This document shows positions 45,201 to 49,042 of a stretch of DNA of 64,000 nt, piece by piece (position 1 is the first letter of the stretch; each line of letters opens with the position of its first letter). Below the pieces are notes generated by a model. The model was not told the origin of the DNA. It was given only the letters and a program-made list of their open reading frames with translations, and ran no database searches. Position numbers and translations under genes: made by a program. The stretch is from Podocnemis expansa (lineage: Eukaryota; Chordata; Testudines; Podocnemididae), in NCBI GenBank assembly GCA_007922195.1, contig ML681963.1:52371740-52435739 (forward strand), in the 5' to 3' direction.

Positions 45201-48048
45201 CATTCACAAAAATCTCTTTCCCTTTTCCCACACAGGAAAAAGAGGGGAGAAAGGAGAGCATGGAGAAGTTGGGCGTGGACACCAGGGTATGCCAGGACCA
45301 CCAGGTATACCAGGTAAGCTCGTTGCTGAAATCTGGCAGCCATATTCTGATAGTTGGGAGTGGAAAGTTGAGAGTACAGAAACTACTCCTTGTGGTGTAG
45401 ACACTGCAGATGGGAGAAAGCTGTTAGGTCACCTAATCTGTCTCCTCTGGCTAATGAATGATTGTCCCAATGTCACATGTTCTGCAGTGTTGTCCTCTCC
45501 AGCTAAAAGTCATTTAAGTGTTATGACTCCCACTGTCTCCCATAGGAAATGATTGGTCTCAGTCTGTAGGATTCACATCCTAAGAGTGCTGTAGAGAGAG
45601 GATGAAGAGCTAGGGCACTCTGGCCATGTCTACACTGTGGCTTTAAGTCAGCTTAAGGGCCCCTTAAGTTGACTTAAATAAAGCCGAGGCCACACTGCAA
45701 GCCAGCAAAGTTGACTTTCCCTGTCACTAAATTTGACTTTATAACTTCCACTTATAAGGTTGACTTTACCATTAAGTGAACTTTATTAAGTTGACTTATG
45801 GCAGTGTGGCCCAGGAGTTGCCTTAAGTTGACTTAATTGGCCTCCTAACTATAGAAAACATGGGGATGGGGGATGGAGAGAAGGCACAACACAGCTGGGA
45901 GCATTCCCAGCTGTGTGCACCGCATCCAAACTCTCTGGCCTGATCTGGCATTTTTCTGCTTTCTCAGCCCGACCTGGCATCTCCCCCCACTTCTCAGCCC
46001 GACCCAGCATTTTCCCCCTTTCTCAGCCTGACGCAGCATCTCTCTCCTTCCCCCGACCTGATCAGGTATCTTTCCCCCTTCTCAGGCCGACCCCTCTTCT
46101 CCCTTTCTCTAGTGAGACCCTGCATGTCTCTCTCCCCTTGCCTTTCTGCAGCCCAACCCCACATCTCCCCTTGCCCTTCTCCAGCCCAACCCTGCGTGTC
46201 TCTCTCCCCTTCTCCAACCCGACCCTCTGTGTCTTCCCCTTGCCCTTCTCTACCCAGGCCTGCATGACTCCCCCTTCTCAGCCCGACCCCCTGATATTGT
46301 TGTAAAACAAACAAGGAGTCCAGAAGCACTGCTTAAGACTAACAAACTTATTTATTGGATGAGCTGTCATGGGAGAAAATCCCACTTTGTCAGACAGTTT
46401 GAAGATGAGGGAATTTACAGAATGATTGGAAATAAATGCAGGGGAGTGCAAGATATAGGATCAGGTCACTGTAACAACAAATCAAAGCAGTTGTTAACAT
46501 TCAAACACTGGGAAACAGCACAAAGAGAGAAAGAAAGTTGCTATTTCTTTTAGATTATTGTGTGAAAGCAGGATTAAATCTTGACTATGGATTTCTTTCC
46601 TGTTACAACAGGTGATTTGACTTCACCTTCCTCTATGTGCTGTTTCTCAGTGTTTGAGTCATAACAACTGCTGTGCCCTGCCCCTGCACTGGCACTTGCC
46701 CTGTGGCACCTGGTCCAGAGCTGGAGGAGTCTGGGCAATGCAGGGAGGGTGTGGAGTGCTGCGCTGGCACATCACCGGGCCATGTCAGGCTCCCTGACCT
46801 CCCTGGGCTCCCTGTTGCCACACACAGTATGAACGGTGGTGTGGTCACTCACTCCCTGCAATAAAGGAGTGGCTGGGAGAGAGGGGCACTTCTGTTGTGG
46901 TGCACAATGGGCCAGCTACCCACAATGCACCACTCCTAGGGCAACCTAGAAGCTGCCAGTGTGGACGAGGGCAGTCTCCCAGCATTTTGAGTGTGGATGC
47001 TCTAAGCTGACTTAATAAGGTCAACTTTAATCCAGTTTAAAGGCTCACTACCATATTAAGCTGGCTTAGTAAAGCCCTGTAGTGTAGACATAGCCTCTGA
47101 GAGCTTCTCATCTTCCTTATCACCCCCTCACTCCTCCCTGGTTGGAAAATACCAAAACTGTAGACCTGTGAGCACATCTGAATCTGATTCCATCCAACAG
47201 AGTGGAATTCTTTGTCCAGATCCGTAGTATCCCTGCCTGTTTTGGTCCTGGACTCCTCTGATATCCCTCTACCAATCCACTCAATCCTTAATCACACTCC
47301 TGGCCCTTTGATGTCCCACTCTTGTCCCCTCAATAGCTCTGCAGACATACCATATTCCAGGTCAGCAGCCTGTCTGCTATTCCCATCCCTAGTTCTCTTC
47401 TCACAGCTCTGTCTATGCACTGCAGCCCTGATCAGACCAAGAACCCCAGCCAATGACTTTCCCTGCCTTCCCGGCTCTGCCAGCTTTGTCTCTTTGCTCG
47501 GGGCAGGGTTATCCATGGTAACCAAAAGAATCCAAGAGGCCTCCAGTGTGAAAATGCCAAGATACTGGGTTCCTGAAAACATCACTTGGTGTTCATGGCT
47601 AAAGATTCCCTGGCCAATGAAATGAGTCTCAGAGCCTGACTTCCCCCTTGCAGGACGTTCATGGATTTCACTGGGAGTTGCTTGTACCCAGTCTAAGAAG
47701 AATAGGGTACCTTCCCCAGGTAGAGTCCAATCCAAAGACCAGTAAGAATCTTTCCATTGACTTCAGCCAGGCTTTTGATTGGGTGAGAGGTACCTGTCCT
47801 AGAGTATACACTACTGAACACAGAGCATTTCTCTCCTTCTAGGTCTCCCTGGCATTCCGGGCCATGCCATTAATGGCAAAGATGGACAGCGAGGGTCCCC
47901 TGGAGTCCCTGGAGAAGCAGGTCGGCCTGGTTTACCTGGGCCTGCTGGTCTTCCTGGATTCTGCGAGCCAGCTGCCTGCTTAGGAGCCTCTGCATTTGCC
48001 TCAGCACGCCTGACTGAACCAGGCACTGTTAAGGGACCTTTGTACTGA
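4799..48048 (+). CDS. COL9A2: Collagen type IX alpha-2 chain (32 coding exons)
   Basis: Encodes a FACIT collagen chain that forms a heterotrimer with the alpha-1 and alpha-3 chains, is secreted by chondrocytes and coats type II collagen fibrils in cartilage and vitreous. The exons listed below splice into 690 codons; human COL9A2 has 689. Order: signal peptide (1-22, ending CLA before QI), a vestigial NC4, COL3 (from 26), NC3 (about 162-178, EGSAD glycosaminoglycan-type site and CPTNC cysteines), COL2 (to about 518), NC2 (about 519-548), COL1 (549-661) and NC1 ([12 protein letters not shown], then an acidic-basic tail). All introns are GT-AG. Introns are phase 0 up to the one after exon 28, and phase 1 after exons 29, 30 and 31. 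Most triple-helix exons are 54 bp or related sizes, as in fibril-associated collagens. No frameshift or internal stop was found. The ATG at 4799 is chosen because it opens a hydrophobic signal peptide that splices in phase to the first Gly-X-Y exon. Confidence 0.97.
4871..7376 (+). other. COL9A2: COL9A2 intron 1, no named repeat
   Basis: About 2.5 kb with no transposon or microsatellite I can identify, unlike most later introns. In other vertebrates the first intron of type IX collagen genes carries cartilage enhancer elements. I could not pin a paired SOX site by eye. Confidence 0.45.
7377..7451 (+). CDS. COL9A2: COL9A2 exon 2, start of COL3
   Basis: 75 bases, residues 25-49, acceptor CCTCAG, donor GTGAGT. 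Gln25, then eight uninterrupted Gly-X-Y triplets from Gly26 ending GADGVD. This is the N-terminal start of the COL3 triple helix. It lines up directly with the human exon that reads RGPPGERGPP. Confidence 0.95.
8431..8599. mobile_element. Short MITE with AGCCAGATTTTCAAAGG ends
   Basis: 169 bp bounded by near-perfect inverted repeats: GAGCCAGATTTTCAAAGG at the left and CCTTTGAAAATCTGGCTC at the right. No coding capacity. The ends resemble an old amniote interspersed repeat, but I cannot name the family. Lies in intron 2. Confidence 0.7.
9171..9226. repeat. (TG)n followed by (GC)n, alternating purine-pyrimidine tract
   Basis: TG repeats to about 9204 pass directly into GCGCGC and ACGCGTGCGCGC. 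From 9177 to 9226 every step alternates purine and pyrimidine. Lies in intron 2. Confidence 0.95.
9900..10695. repeat. Diverged repeat pair in intron 2
   Basis: The segments around 9948-10000 and 10617-10680 share GTG(G/A)CTGCC, GGG, then (G/A)TCATCCCTTTAGG-like words in the same order. They look like two old copies of one dispersed repeat. I do not recognise the family. Confidence 0.4.
10746..10781 (+). CDS. COL9A2: COL9A2 exon 3, COL3
   Basis: 36 bases, residues 50-61 ([12 protein letters not shown]), acceptor CTTAG, donor GTGAGT. Four Gly-X-Y triplets. Confidence 0.93.
10873..10935 (+). CDS. COL9A2: COL9A2 exon 4, COL3
   Basis: 63 bases, residues 62-82, acceptor TTTAAAG, donor GTGAGT. 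Seven triplets from GSKGEPG to GKPGID. Only 91 bases separate it from exon 3. Confidence 0.93.
11354..12528. mobile_element. Non-autonomous hAT element with CAGTGGTTCCCAACC ends
   Basis: 1,175 bp bounded by perfect inverted repeats CAGTGGTTCCCAACC and GGTTGGGAACCACTG. Flanking 8-mers CTCTAGAT (11346-11353) and GTCTAGAG (12529-12536) share the central TCTAGA, the target preference typical of Charlie-like hAT elements. The interior (11500-12120) is low-complexity and GC-rich, with open frames of biased composition and no transposase. Lies in intron 4. Confidence 0.9.
13310..13570. repeat. Dispersed repeat with AGCTCTGTCAATG..CAGCCCTG words
   Basis: Successive phrases such as CACAGCTCTGTCAATG, CTCCAGCCCTGG and CTTTGCCAATGCCCC. 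The same phrases recur at 26500-27060 and 47190-47480. It is probably one unnamed, internally repetitive family. Confidence 0.4.
14282..14310. mobile_element. Penelope-like end fragment
   Basis: The words AAACAAACAAAGAGTCTTGT and GTGGCACA match the junction of the Penelope terminal sequences seen at 36979 and 46310. Short, so only family membership is claimed. Confidence 0.55.
14454..14507 (+). CDS. COL9A2: COL9A2 exon 5, COL3
   Basis: 54 bases, residues 83-100 ([18 protein letters not shown]), acceptor CCACAG, donor GTAAGT. Six triplets, basic. Confidence 0.95.
15335..15370 (+). CDS. COL9A2: COL9A2 exon 6, COL3
   Basis: 36 bases, residues 101-112 ([12 protein letters not shown]), acceptor GGCAG, donor GTGAGT. 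All-neutral proline-rich triplets. Confidence 0.95.
15430..15560 (+). mobile_element. MIR-like SINE, degraded
   Basis: Phrases in SINE order: GGAGCTGGAGGATGCCTGGG, AATCCCAGGCTTGC, GGGCAAGTCA, and a degraded 'cctcagtttccccatctgtaaaatg' equivalent. Intron 6. Confidence 0.5.
16205..16400 (+). mobile_element. MIR-like SINE
   Basis: Reads GTTAGTCTTGGGAACAGGAG, ACCTGGCTTCAACTCTGCCA, GAGTCACTTGGTCC, CTCAGTTTACCATCTGTAAA, TGGAGATGATAG: the ordered landmarks of a tRNA-derived MIR or CORE-SINE. Intron 6. Confidence 0.7.
16654..16677 (+). CDS. COL9A2: COL9A2 exon 7, COL3 with a triplet interruption
   Basis: 24 bases, residues 113-120 (GPGLLGPP), acceptor TTTCAG, donor GTAAGT. It opens with a two-residue GP unit before GLL, a break in the Gly-X-Y register that mammalian COL9A2 also has (GPGFAGPP). 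The smallest exon of the gene. Confidence 0.93.
17428..17481 (+). CDS. COL9A2: COL9A2 exon 8, COL3
   Basis: 54 bases, residues 121-138 ([18 protein letters not shown]), acceptor CCAAG, donor GTGAGG. Confidence 0.95.
17482..18861 (+). other. COL9A2: COL9A2 intron 8
   Basis: Mostly unremarkable up to about 18230. It then enters a GC-rich repeat-like stretch that ends in the large inverted repeat described separately. No coding sequence seen. Confidence 0.5.
18550..18745. repeat. Large imperfect inverted repeat (hairpin-forming)
   Basis: The inner arms AAAATGGAAAATGGAGCCAG (from 18593) and CTCTGGCTCCATTTTCTATT (from 18667) are nearly perfect reverse complements around a loop of about 50 bases. 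Outer parts also pair: CAGGCCCTGCTATATTTTT on the left with AAAAATAGCAGGCCCTGG on the right, with a small insertion in the right arm. It shares words with the interior of the hAT element at 12250-12400, so it may be a fold-back piece of a related element. Confidence 0.7.
18862..18915 (+). CDS. COL9A2: COL9A2 exon 9, end of COL3
   Basis: 54 bases, residues 139-156 ([18 protein letters not shown]), acceptor TTTTCAG, donor GTGAGC. Confidence 0.95.
19590..19850 (+). mobile_element. MIR-like SINE
   Basis: Ordered landmarks CCCCAGCTCTGCCAGTGACT, TGCTGTGTGACTCTGG, CTCAGTTTCCCCATCTGGAA, then a degraded tail. Intron 9, ending just before exon 10. Confidence 0.7.
19863..19910 (+). CDS. COL9A2: COL9A2 exon 10, COL3/NC3 junction
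   Basis: 48 bases, residues 157-172 ([16 protein letters not shown]), acceptor TTCTAG, donor GTAAGA. The triplets end at GHI. The EGSAD segment around Ser168 is the conserved chondroitin/dermatan sulfate attachment site known for the alpha-2(IX) NC3 domain. Confidence 0.95.
20583..20602. repeat. (CA)n microsatellite
   Basis: About nine CA units in intron 10. The rest of intron 10 (19911-21258) shows nothing I can name. Confidence 0.9.
21259..21315 (+). CDS. COL9A2: COL9A2 exon 11, NC3 cysteines and start of COL2
   Basis: 57 bases, residues 173-191 ([19 protein letters not shown]), acceptor CACTAG, donor GTAAGG. Cys173 and Cys177 form the interchain disulfide pair of NC3. COL2 starts in this exon, and the lysine-bearing first triplets are the region that in type IX collagen is cross-linked to type II telopeptides. 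Confidence 0.95.
21984..22037 (+). CDS. COL9A2: COL9A2 exon 12, COL2
   Basis: 54 bases, residues 192-209 ([18 protein letters not shown]), acceptor CTTTAG, donor GTGAGT. Confidence 0.95.
22157..22166. other. Assembly gap (10 N)
   Basis: Ten undetermined bases in intron 12. A fixed-length placeholder; the true gap size is unknown. It does not touch an exon. Confidence 1.
22339..22392 (+). CDS. COL9A2: COL9A2 exon 13, COL2
   Basis: 54 bases, residues 210-227 ([18 protein letters not shown]), acceptor CCACAG, donor GTAATG, which is weaker than the other donors of the gene. Confidence 0.94.
22890..23090 (+). mobile_element. MIR-like SINE, degraded
   Basis: Landmarks TGGCTTCTGTTCCTGGCTCT, GCTGATCACACACAGTGAC, GAGCAGGTCTC, and ACACTGGGATAAT in SINE order. 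Intron 13. Confidence 0.55.
24220..24420 (+). mobile_element. MIR-like SINE, degraded
   Basis: Landmarks AGGCAGGAACTCCAGGGTTC, TACCTCTGACCTTGGCACTG, GGGGATGGGGATAATAACGC and GGTTGGAAGGATTAATTAAT in order. Intron 13. Confidence 0.6.
24725..24778 (+). CDS. COL9A2: COL9A2 exon 14, COL2
   Basis: 54 bases, residues 228-245 ([18 protein letters not shown]), acceptor TGACAG, donor GTAGGC. Confidence 0.95.
24895..25090 (+). mobile_element. MIR-like SINE
   Basis: Landmarks GGGTCTGGGAGTCAGGAGCC, CCCAACTCTGCCACTGATCT, GCTGTGTGGCCTTGGTCAAG, CAGTTTTCCCATCTGTAAAA in order. Intron 14. Confidence 0.75.
25286..25339 (+). CDS. COL9A2: COL9A2 exon 15, COL2
   Basis: 54 bases, residues 246-263 ([18 protein letters not shown]), acceptor TTGCAG, donor GTAAGC. 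Confidence 0.95.
25742..25965 (+). mobile_element. MIR-like SINE
   Basis: Landmarks GGCTTAGCAGTGGACAG, CCAGACTCCTGGGTTCTC, GATCCTGGACAAGTTTGTCA, CTCAGTTTCTCCATCTGCAA in order, then a tail reaching AGTGCCAAGGCATGATTAAT. One of the best-preserved copies here. Intron 15. Confidence 0.75.
26120..26173 (+). CDS. COL9A2: COL9A2 exon 16, COL2
   Basis: 54 bases, residues 264-281 ([18 protein letters not shown]), acceptor CTTGTAG, donor GTGAGT. Confidence 0.95.
26500..27060. repeat. Dispersed repeat, second copy
   Basis: Phrases GTTCTGCCAATGCACGCC, AACCCTGAGCTGCAGCC and TTTTGCCAATGCCACAG, as in 13310-13570. Fragmentary. The rest of intron 16 shows nothing I can name. Confidence 0.35.
27559..27612 (+). 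CDS. COL9A2: COL9A2 exon 17, COL2
   Basis: 54 bases, residues 282-299 ([18 protein letters not shown]), acceptor TTTTTTAG, donor GTAAGT. Confidence 0.95.
28307..28360 (+). CDS. COL9A2: COL9A2 exon 18, COL2
   Basis: 54 bases, residues 300-317 ([18 protein letters not shown]), acceptor TTCCAG, donor GTGAGA. Close to the mammalian exon GINGKDGTPGTPGMK. Confidence 0.95.
29080..29133 (+). CDS. COL9A2: COL9A2 exon 19, COL2
   Basis: 54 bases, residues 318-335 ([18 protein letters not shown]), acceptor TTGCAG, donor GTAAGT. Confidence 0.95.
29134..30530 (+). other. COL9A2: COL9A2 intron 19
   Basis: No exon. The segment 29570-29740 resembles an old amniote repeat ('gattctgctc..tcagtgcaaaac..gaatcaggtc') but is too decayed to name. 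Confidence 0.4.
30531..30575 (+). CDS. COL9A2: COL9A2 exon 20, COL2
   Basis: 45 bases, residues 336-350 ([15 protein letters not shown]), acceptor TCCACAG, donor GTGGGT. A second GT three bases downstream would add one codon, but the 45-base form keeps the triplet register and matches the mammalian length. Confidence 0.93.
30785..31300 (+). mobile_element. Old LINE- or SINE-like repeat ending in an AAT-rich tail
   Basis: The 3' part reads GCAGGGCCTAGCACTGTAG, CCATGATTGGGGCTCCTGGG, then AATAATAATAAAAT. That is the '..cctagcacaatggggtcctgg..ggctcctaggtgctac..(aat)n' tail seen in many amniote repeats. The upstream extent is approximate. It ends about 20 bases before exon 21. Intron 20. Confidence 0.55.
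31321..31374 (+). CDS. COL9A2: COL9A2 exon 21, COL2
   Basis: 54 bases, residues 351-368 ([18 protein letters not shown]), acceptor CTAACAG, donor GTAAGT. Confidence 0.95.
32096..32149 (+). CDS. COL9A2: COL9A2 exon 22, COL2
   Basis: 54 bases, residues 369-386 ([18 protein letters not shown]), acceptor TTCTTAG, donor GTAAGT. Confidence 0.95.
32292..33090 (-). mobile_element. CR1 LINE, 3' part of ORF2 and 3' end
   Basis: On the minus strand a 162-codon frame (32840-32352) contains [27 protein letters not shown] and [15 protein letters not shown], the C-terminus of the CR1 ORF2 reverse transcriptase. Upstream pieces in other frames ([31 protein letters not shown]) continue the same protein and show frameshifts. 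The 3' end on the plus strand reads TTCATAGAATCATAGGATT, the canonical CR1 tail. 5'-truncated, as CR1 copies usually are. Intron 22. Confidence 0.92.
33095..33330 (+). mobile_element. MIR-like SINE
   Basis: Landmarks AAGTCAGGGCTCTTGGGTTT, GAGCCTTGGCTCAGTATGG, CTTGGCAAGTCC, CAGTTTCCTCATCTGTAAAC in order. It abuts the CR1 fragment. Intron 22. Confidence 0.7.
33765..33818 (+). CDS. COL9A2: COL9A2 exon 23, COL2
   Basis: 54 bases, residues 387-404 ([18 protein letters not shown]), acceptor TTTGCAG, donor GTGAGT. The first nine residues are identical to the mammalian chain. Confidence 0.95.
34715..34930 (+). mobile_element. MIR-like SINE
   Basis: Landmarks GTGTGGCTTAGTGGAGAGCA, CTCAGGAACTCTGGGGTCC, CAACAAGTCACTTCTCTGC, CAGTTTCTGCATCTGAAAAA, TTTTGAGATCTGATGATGAA in order, so both the tRNA-like head and the tail survive. 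Intron 23. Confidence 0.75.
35866..36137. mobile_element. MITE with GGCTATGTCTGCAC ends
   Basis: Starts GGCTATGTCTGCACAAGACA and ends GTGTAGATATAGCC. It is flanked by TAA on the left and TGA on the right. It shares its ends with the palindrome-rich MITEs but has a different interior, so it is probably a separate subfamily of one transposon group. Intron 23. Confidence 0.7.
36561..36632 (+). CDS. COL9A2: COL9A2 exon 24, COL2
   Basis: 72 bases, residues 405-428, acceptor TTTCCAG, donor GTAACA. Eight triplets including [20 protein letters not shown], almost identical to mammals. Confidence 0.95.
36825..37200. repeat. Degenerate GGATGGATGGGT-type tandem repeat
   Basis: Repeated GGATGGATGGGTGGATA and GGGTAGGTGG words with many substitutions, interrupted by a 108-bp Penelope mini-copy. 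Intron 24. From 37200 to exon 25 I see nothing I can name. Confidence 0.75.
36979..37086 (-). mobile_element. Penelope-derived mini-element, 108 bp
   Basis: Contains only the two ends of the Penelope element: ACGAGTCTTGTGGCACCTTT..AGACTTCGTTAGTTTCT at one end and TGAACTAGACTGACATGGC at the other. It is flanked by the 12-mer GTGGGTAGGTGG at 36967-36978 and 37087-37098, a likely target-site duplication. The surrounding tandem repeat makes that 12-mer less decisive than in unique sequence. Confidence 0.75.
38789..38824 (+). CDS. COL9A2: COL9A2 exon 25, COL2
   Basis: 36 bases, residues 429-440 ([12 protein letters not shown]), acceptor GTCTAG, donor GTAAGT. Intron 25 after it holds no repeat I recognise. 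Confidence 0.95.
39824..39868 (+). CDS. COL9A2: COL9A2 exon 26, COL2
   Basis: 45 bases, residues 441-455 ([15 protein letters not shown]), acceptor CTATAG, donor GTAAGG. Confidence 0.95.
40070..40990 (+). mobile_element. CR1/L3-like LINE fragment
   Basis: Plus-strand text follows the C-terminal ORF of the CR1/L3 clade: 'gatgaaattcagtaac', 'gaggcctcagctggagtact', 'caagaagtaatgggctg', and the end 'ggttggacttgatgacttctcaagg'. The frame is broken by many stops; the longest open piece is 70 codons (40679-40891). Older than the CR1 copy at 32.3 kb. Intron 26. Confidence 0.8.
41070..41102 (+). CDS. COL9A2: COL9A2 exon 27, COL2
   Basis: 33 bases, residues 456-466 ([11 protein letters not shown]), acceptor TTCTAG, donor GTGAGT. 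The eleven residues match the mammalian exon exactly. The last triplet is completed by the Q that opens exon 28. Confidence 0.94.
41252..41292. repeat. (CT)n polypyrimidine microsatellite
   Basis: About 40 bases of CT repeats with one A interruption, in intron 27. Confidence 0.9.
41527..41736. mobile_element. Non-autonomous hAT copy, CAGGGGTCTCAAAC family
   Basis: 210 bp from CAAGGGTCTCAAAG to TTTGAAACCCCTG, flanked by GCCGAAAG and GCTTAAAG (6 of 8 bases match). It aligns to the ends of the element at 2146-4286 but lacks the GC-rich array and the Penelope insertion, so it shows the uninterrupted target ATTGCAAATATTGG at 41641-41654. Intron 27. Confidence 0.85.
42170..42316 (+). CDS. COL9A2: COL9A2 exon 28, end of COL2
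   Basis: 147 bases, residues 467-515, acceptor GTTGCAG, donor GTAAGT. It starts QGVYGEPG and ends GRQGVP. The large size suggests fusion of smaller triplet exons; the human gene has an exon of the same 49-codon content here. Confidence 0.95.
42557..42941. mobile_element. Palindrome-rich MITE, GTTCGAAC type, second copy
   Basis: Starts GGCTATGTCTGCATTAGGAC and ends GTGTAGGCATATCC-like. The interior is built from TTAGTTTGAACTAA, GGTTCGAACGAAC and similar self-complementary words, as at 819-1235. Intron 28. Confidence 0.75.
42942..44347 (+). other. COL9A2: COL9A2 intron 28, remainder
   Basis: T- and G-rich low-complexity run at 43164-43250; otherwise no repeat or coding block recognised. Confidence 0.45.
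44348..44402 (+). CDS. COL9A2: COL9A2 exon 29, NC2
   Basis: 55 bases, residues 516-533 plus one base, acceptor CTCTCAG, donor GTGAGT. It reads [18 protein letters not shown], the amphipathic start of NC2, which directs chain selection and trimer registration in type IX collagen. This is the first intron that is not phase 0. Confidence 0.96.
44517..44705 (+). CDS. COL9A2: COL9A2 exon 30, NC2 end and start of COL1
   Basis: 189 bases, codons 534 (split) to 597 (split), acceptor TTACAG, donor [21 protein letters not shown] ends NC2. COL1 begins at GGAGVM and runs through a dense [16 protein letters not shown] segment to GNTGPKG. The largest fully internal coding exon. Confidence 0.96.
45236..45313 (+). 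CDS. COL9A2: COL9A2 exon 31, COL1
   Basis: 78 bases, codons 597 (split) to 623 (split), acceptor ACACAG, donor [26 protein letters not shown] includes a GR unit lacking a Y residue, a register break shared with mammalian COL9A2. Confidence 0.95.
45930..46300. repeat. Degenerate minisatellite, CAGCCCGACC..CATCTC unit
   Basis: Roughly 30-bp units of the form CTTCTCAGCCCGACCC(A/T)GCATCTCTCCCC repeated about a dozen times with divergence. Open frames across it on both strands are repeat artefacts. Confidence 0.8.
46303..46628 (-). mobile_element. Penelope-like tail fragment with an inverted segment
   Basis: 46310-46515 matches the tail of the 2.7-kb element in the same orientation (GGGAGAAAATCCCACTTTGT, GGATCAGGTCACTG). 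The next piece, 46558-46628, matches 2935-3008 as the reverse complement (GTGAAAGCAGGATTAAATCT, AGGTGATTTGACTTCACCT). The copy is therefore rearranged and not simply truncated. It also carries a degenerate hammerhead-like core at 46355-46402 (CTGACAA, GTGGG..CCCAT). Confidence 0.75.
47190..47480. repeat. Dispersed repeat, third copy
   Basis: Phrases TGGCCCTTTGATGTCCCACT, CAATAGCTCTGCAGACAT, CAGCTCTGTCTATGCACTGC and AGCCCTGATC, in the style of 13310-13570. Intron 31. Confidence 0.4.
47843..48048 (+). CDS. COL9A2: COL9A2 exon 32, COL1 end and NC1
   Basis: 206 bases, codons 623 (split) to 690 and TGA, acceptor CTTCTAG. It contains the GHAIN interruption of the triplets, the last triplets to GLP, then [19 protein letters not shown] with the two NC1 cysteines that close the trimer. 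It ends TVKGPLY, two residues beyond the mammalian end. Confidence 0.96.
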
Positions 48049-48463
48049 GTGATGTGTGCCAGCATCCACGGGGAAGATGAAAATGGGGACTTTTATAGAA
48101 CAAGAGGGCAAGCACCATGAAGACACAACTAGGCCAGGGCTGGGAACCAAAGAAGTGGGGAACTCCAAACACAAGAAAACAAGATAGATGATCCGCTGTA
48201 TGGTTGGGCCTCCAAACCACCCATGCTTTTCTGGTATGAAGACAGCACTTGGCCACCCATAAAAAATGAGGAGAATTAAAGGCACCAGTGGGGTTTTAAT
48301 TTTATATATTTATGTAGAAGTGCTCAGATACTTTTTGGTTGTGGTAGGGGAAAGAGCCAGAAGAACAAAAGGGCGGGGGAGGGGAGAAACTTACTCCAAT
48401 ATTTTGTATCTAGTGTTTGGGTCCTTAATTACCTCATTCTGATTTCAACACCCTTCTAAAGTA

Positions 48464-48469
48464 AATAAA
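48464..48469 (+). terminator. COL9A2: Possible early poly(A) signal AATAAA
   Basis: First AATAAA after the stop, about 415 bases into the 3' UTR, followed at a distance by T-rich sequence. Could give a shorter transcript. Confidence 0.5.
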
Positions 48470-48703
48470 TAGCCTTTTATTAACATTCTCCTATTCTTTT
48501 GTTATATTTGGAGGGGAGGAGGGTTTATTGTTGTCTACCCTTTTTTTGAGTTCTATTTAAGAGACAAAACAATTGTGGTTTAATATGTAACAGAATCACT
48601 GGATCCAGCCTTATTCAATGCCGGGCACGTCCAGAGCTGTAAATCTTTGTAAAATATGATTATTTTATAAATAAGACTGAATAGAAAAGACCAACTTTAA
48701 ATT

Positions 48704-48720
48704 AATAAAAGGACAATAAA
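48704..48720 (+). terminator. COL9A2: Paired poly(A) signals, likely main site
   Basis: Two AATAAA hexamers (48704-48709 and 48715-48720) followed by TG-rich sequence from about 48760. A further AATAAA at 49078-49083 lies beyond a microsatellite and is less likely. Confidence 0.65.
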
Positions 48721-48982
48721 ATCAAGGTGGAATGTTAACTTAATGCTTTGATTTCTTTGAACAAAATAGGGGTCTGTTGGTTTGGTTCTTAAACAAAACG
48801 AAAGGCAACACAATTGTGTCATTGTTACTGTTGTGGTGTTGTAGCCTTTGGTGGTGCCAAAGGTTTACACACCCTTCCTTGTGGAAGCTCCAGCCTCTTG
48901 AGTAACTTCATTAACAAGAGTAATTTATTTTGGGTGTGTTGGGAAGAAAATGTGGCCATCAGCAGCTCACCAAAGGAAAGTG

Positions 48983-49002
48983 TGAGAGAGAGAGAGAGAG
49001 AG

Positions 49003-49039
<37 letters not shown>
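48983..49039. repeat. Compound (GA)n(GT)n microsatellite
   Basis: About 12 GA units followed directly by about 17 GT units. Open frames over it on both strands are repeats, not genes. Confidence 0.95.

Positions 49040-49042
<3 letters not shown>

Larger units (their letters stand above)
45622..47095. mobile_element. Palindrome-rich MITE, AGTCGACT type, with nested insertions
   Basis: Starts GGCCATGTCTACACTGTGG and ends GTGTAGACATAGCC, flanked by TCT on both sides. The arms carry words such as TTAAGTTGACTTAA and TTAAGTTGACTTAT. The centre contains a C-rich tandem array (45930-46300) and a Penelope fragment (46303-46628), which is why it is about 1.5 kb. Intron 31. Confidence 0.75.
48049..48740 (+). 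other. COL9A2: COL9A2 3' UTR
   Basis: Repeat-free, AT-rich sequence downstream of the stop. It reaches the AATAAA pair at 48704 and 48715, so the mature end is probably near 48735. Confidence 0.7.

Noticed and set aside
45994..46329. 111-codon glycine/glutamate-rich minus-strand frame
   Set aside because: Translation of the C-rich minisatellite; its periodicity follows the DNA unit, not a protein motif.
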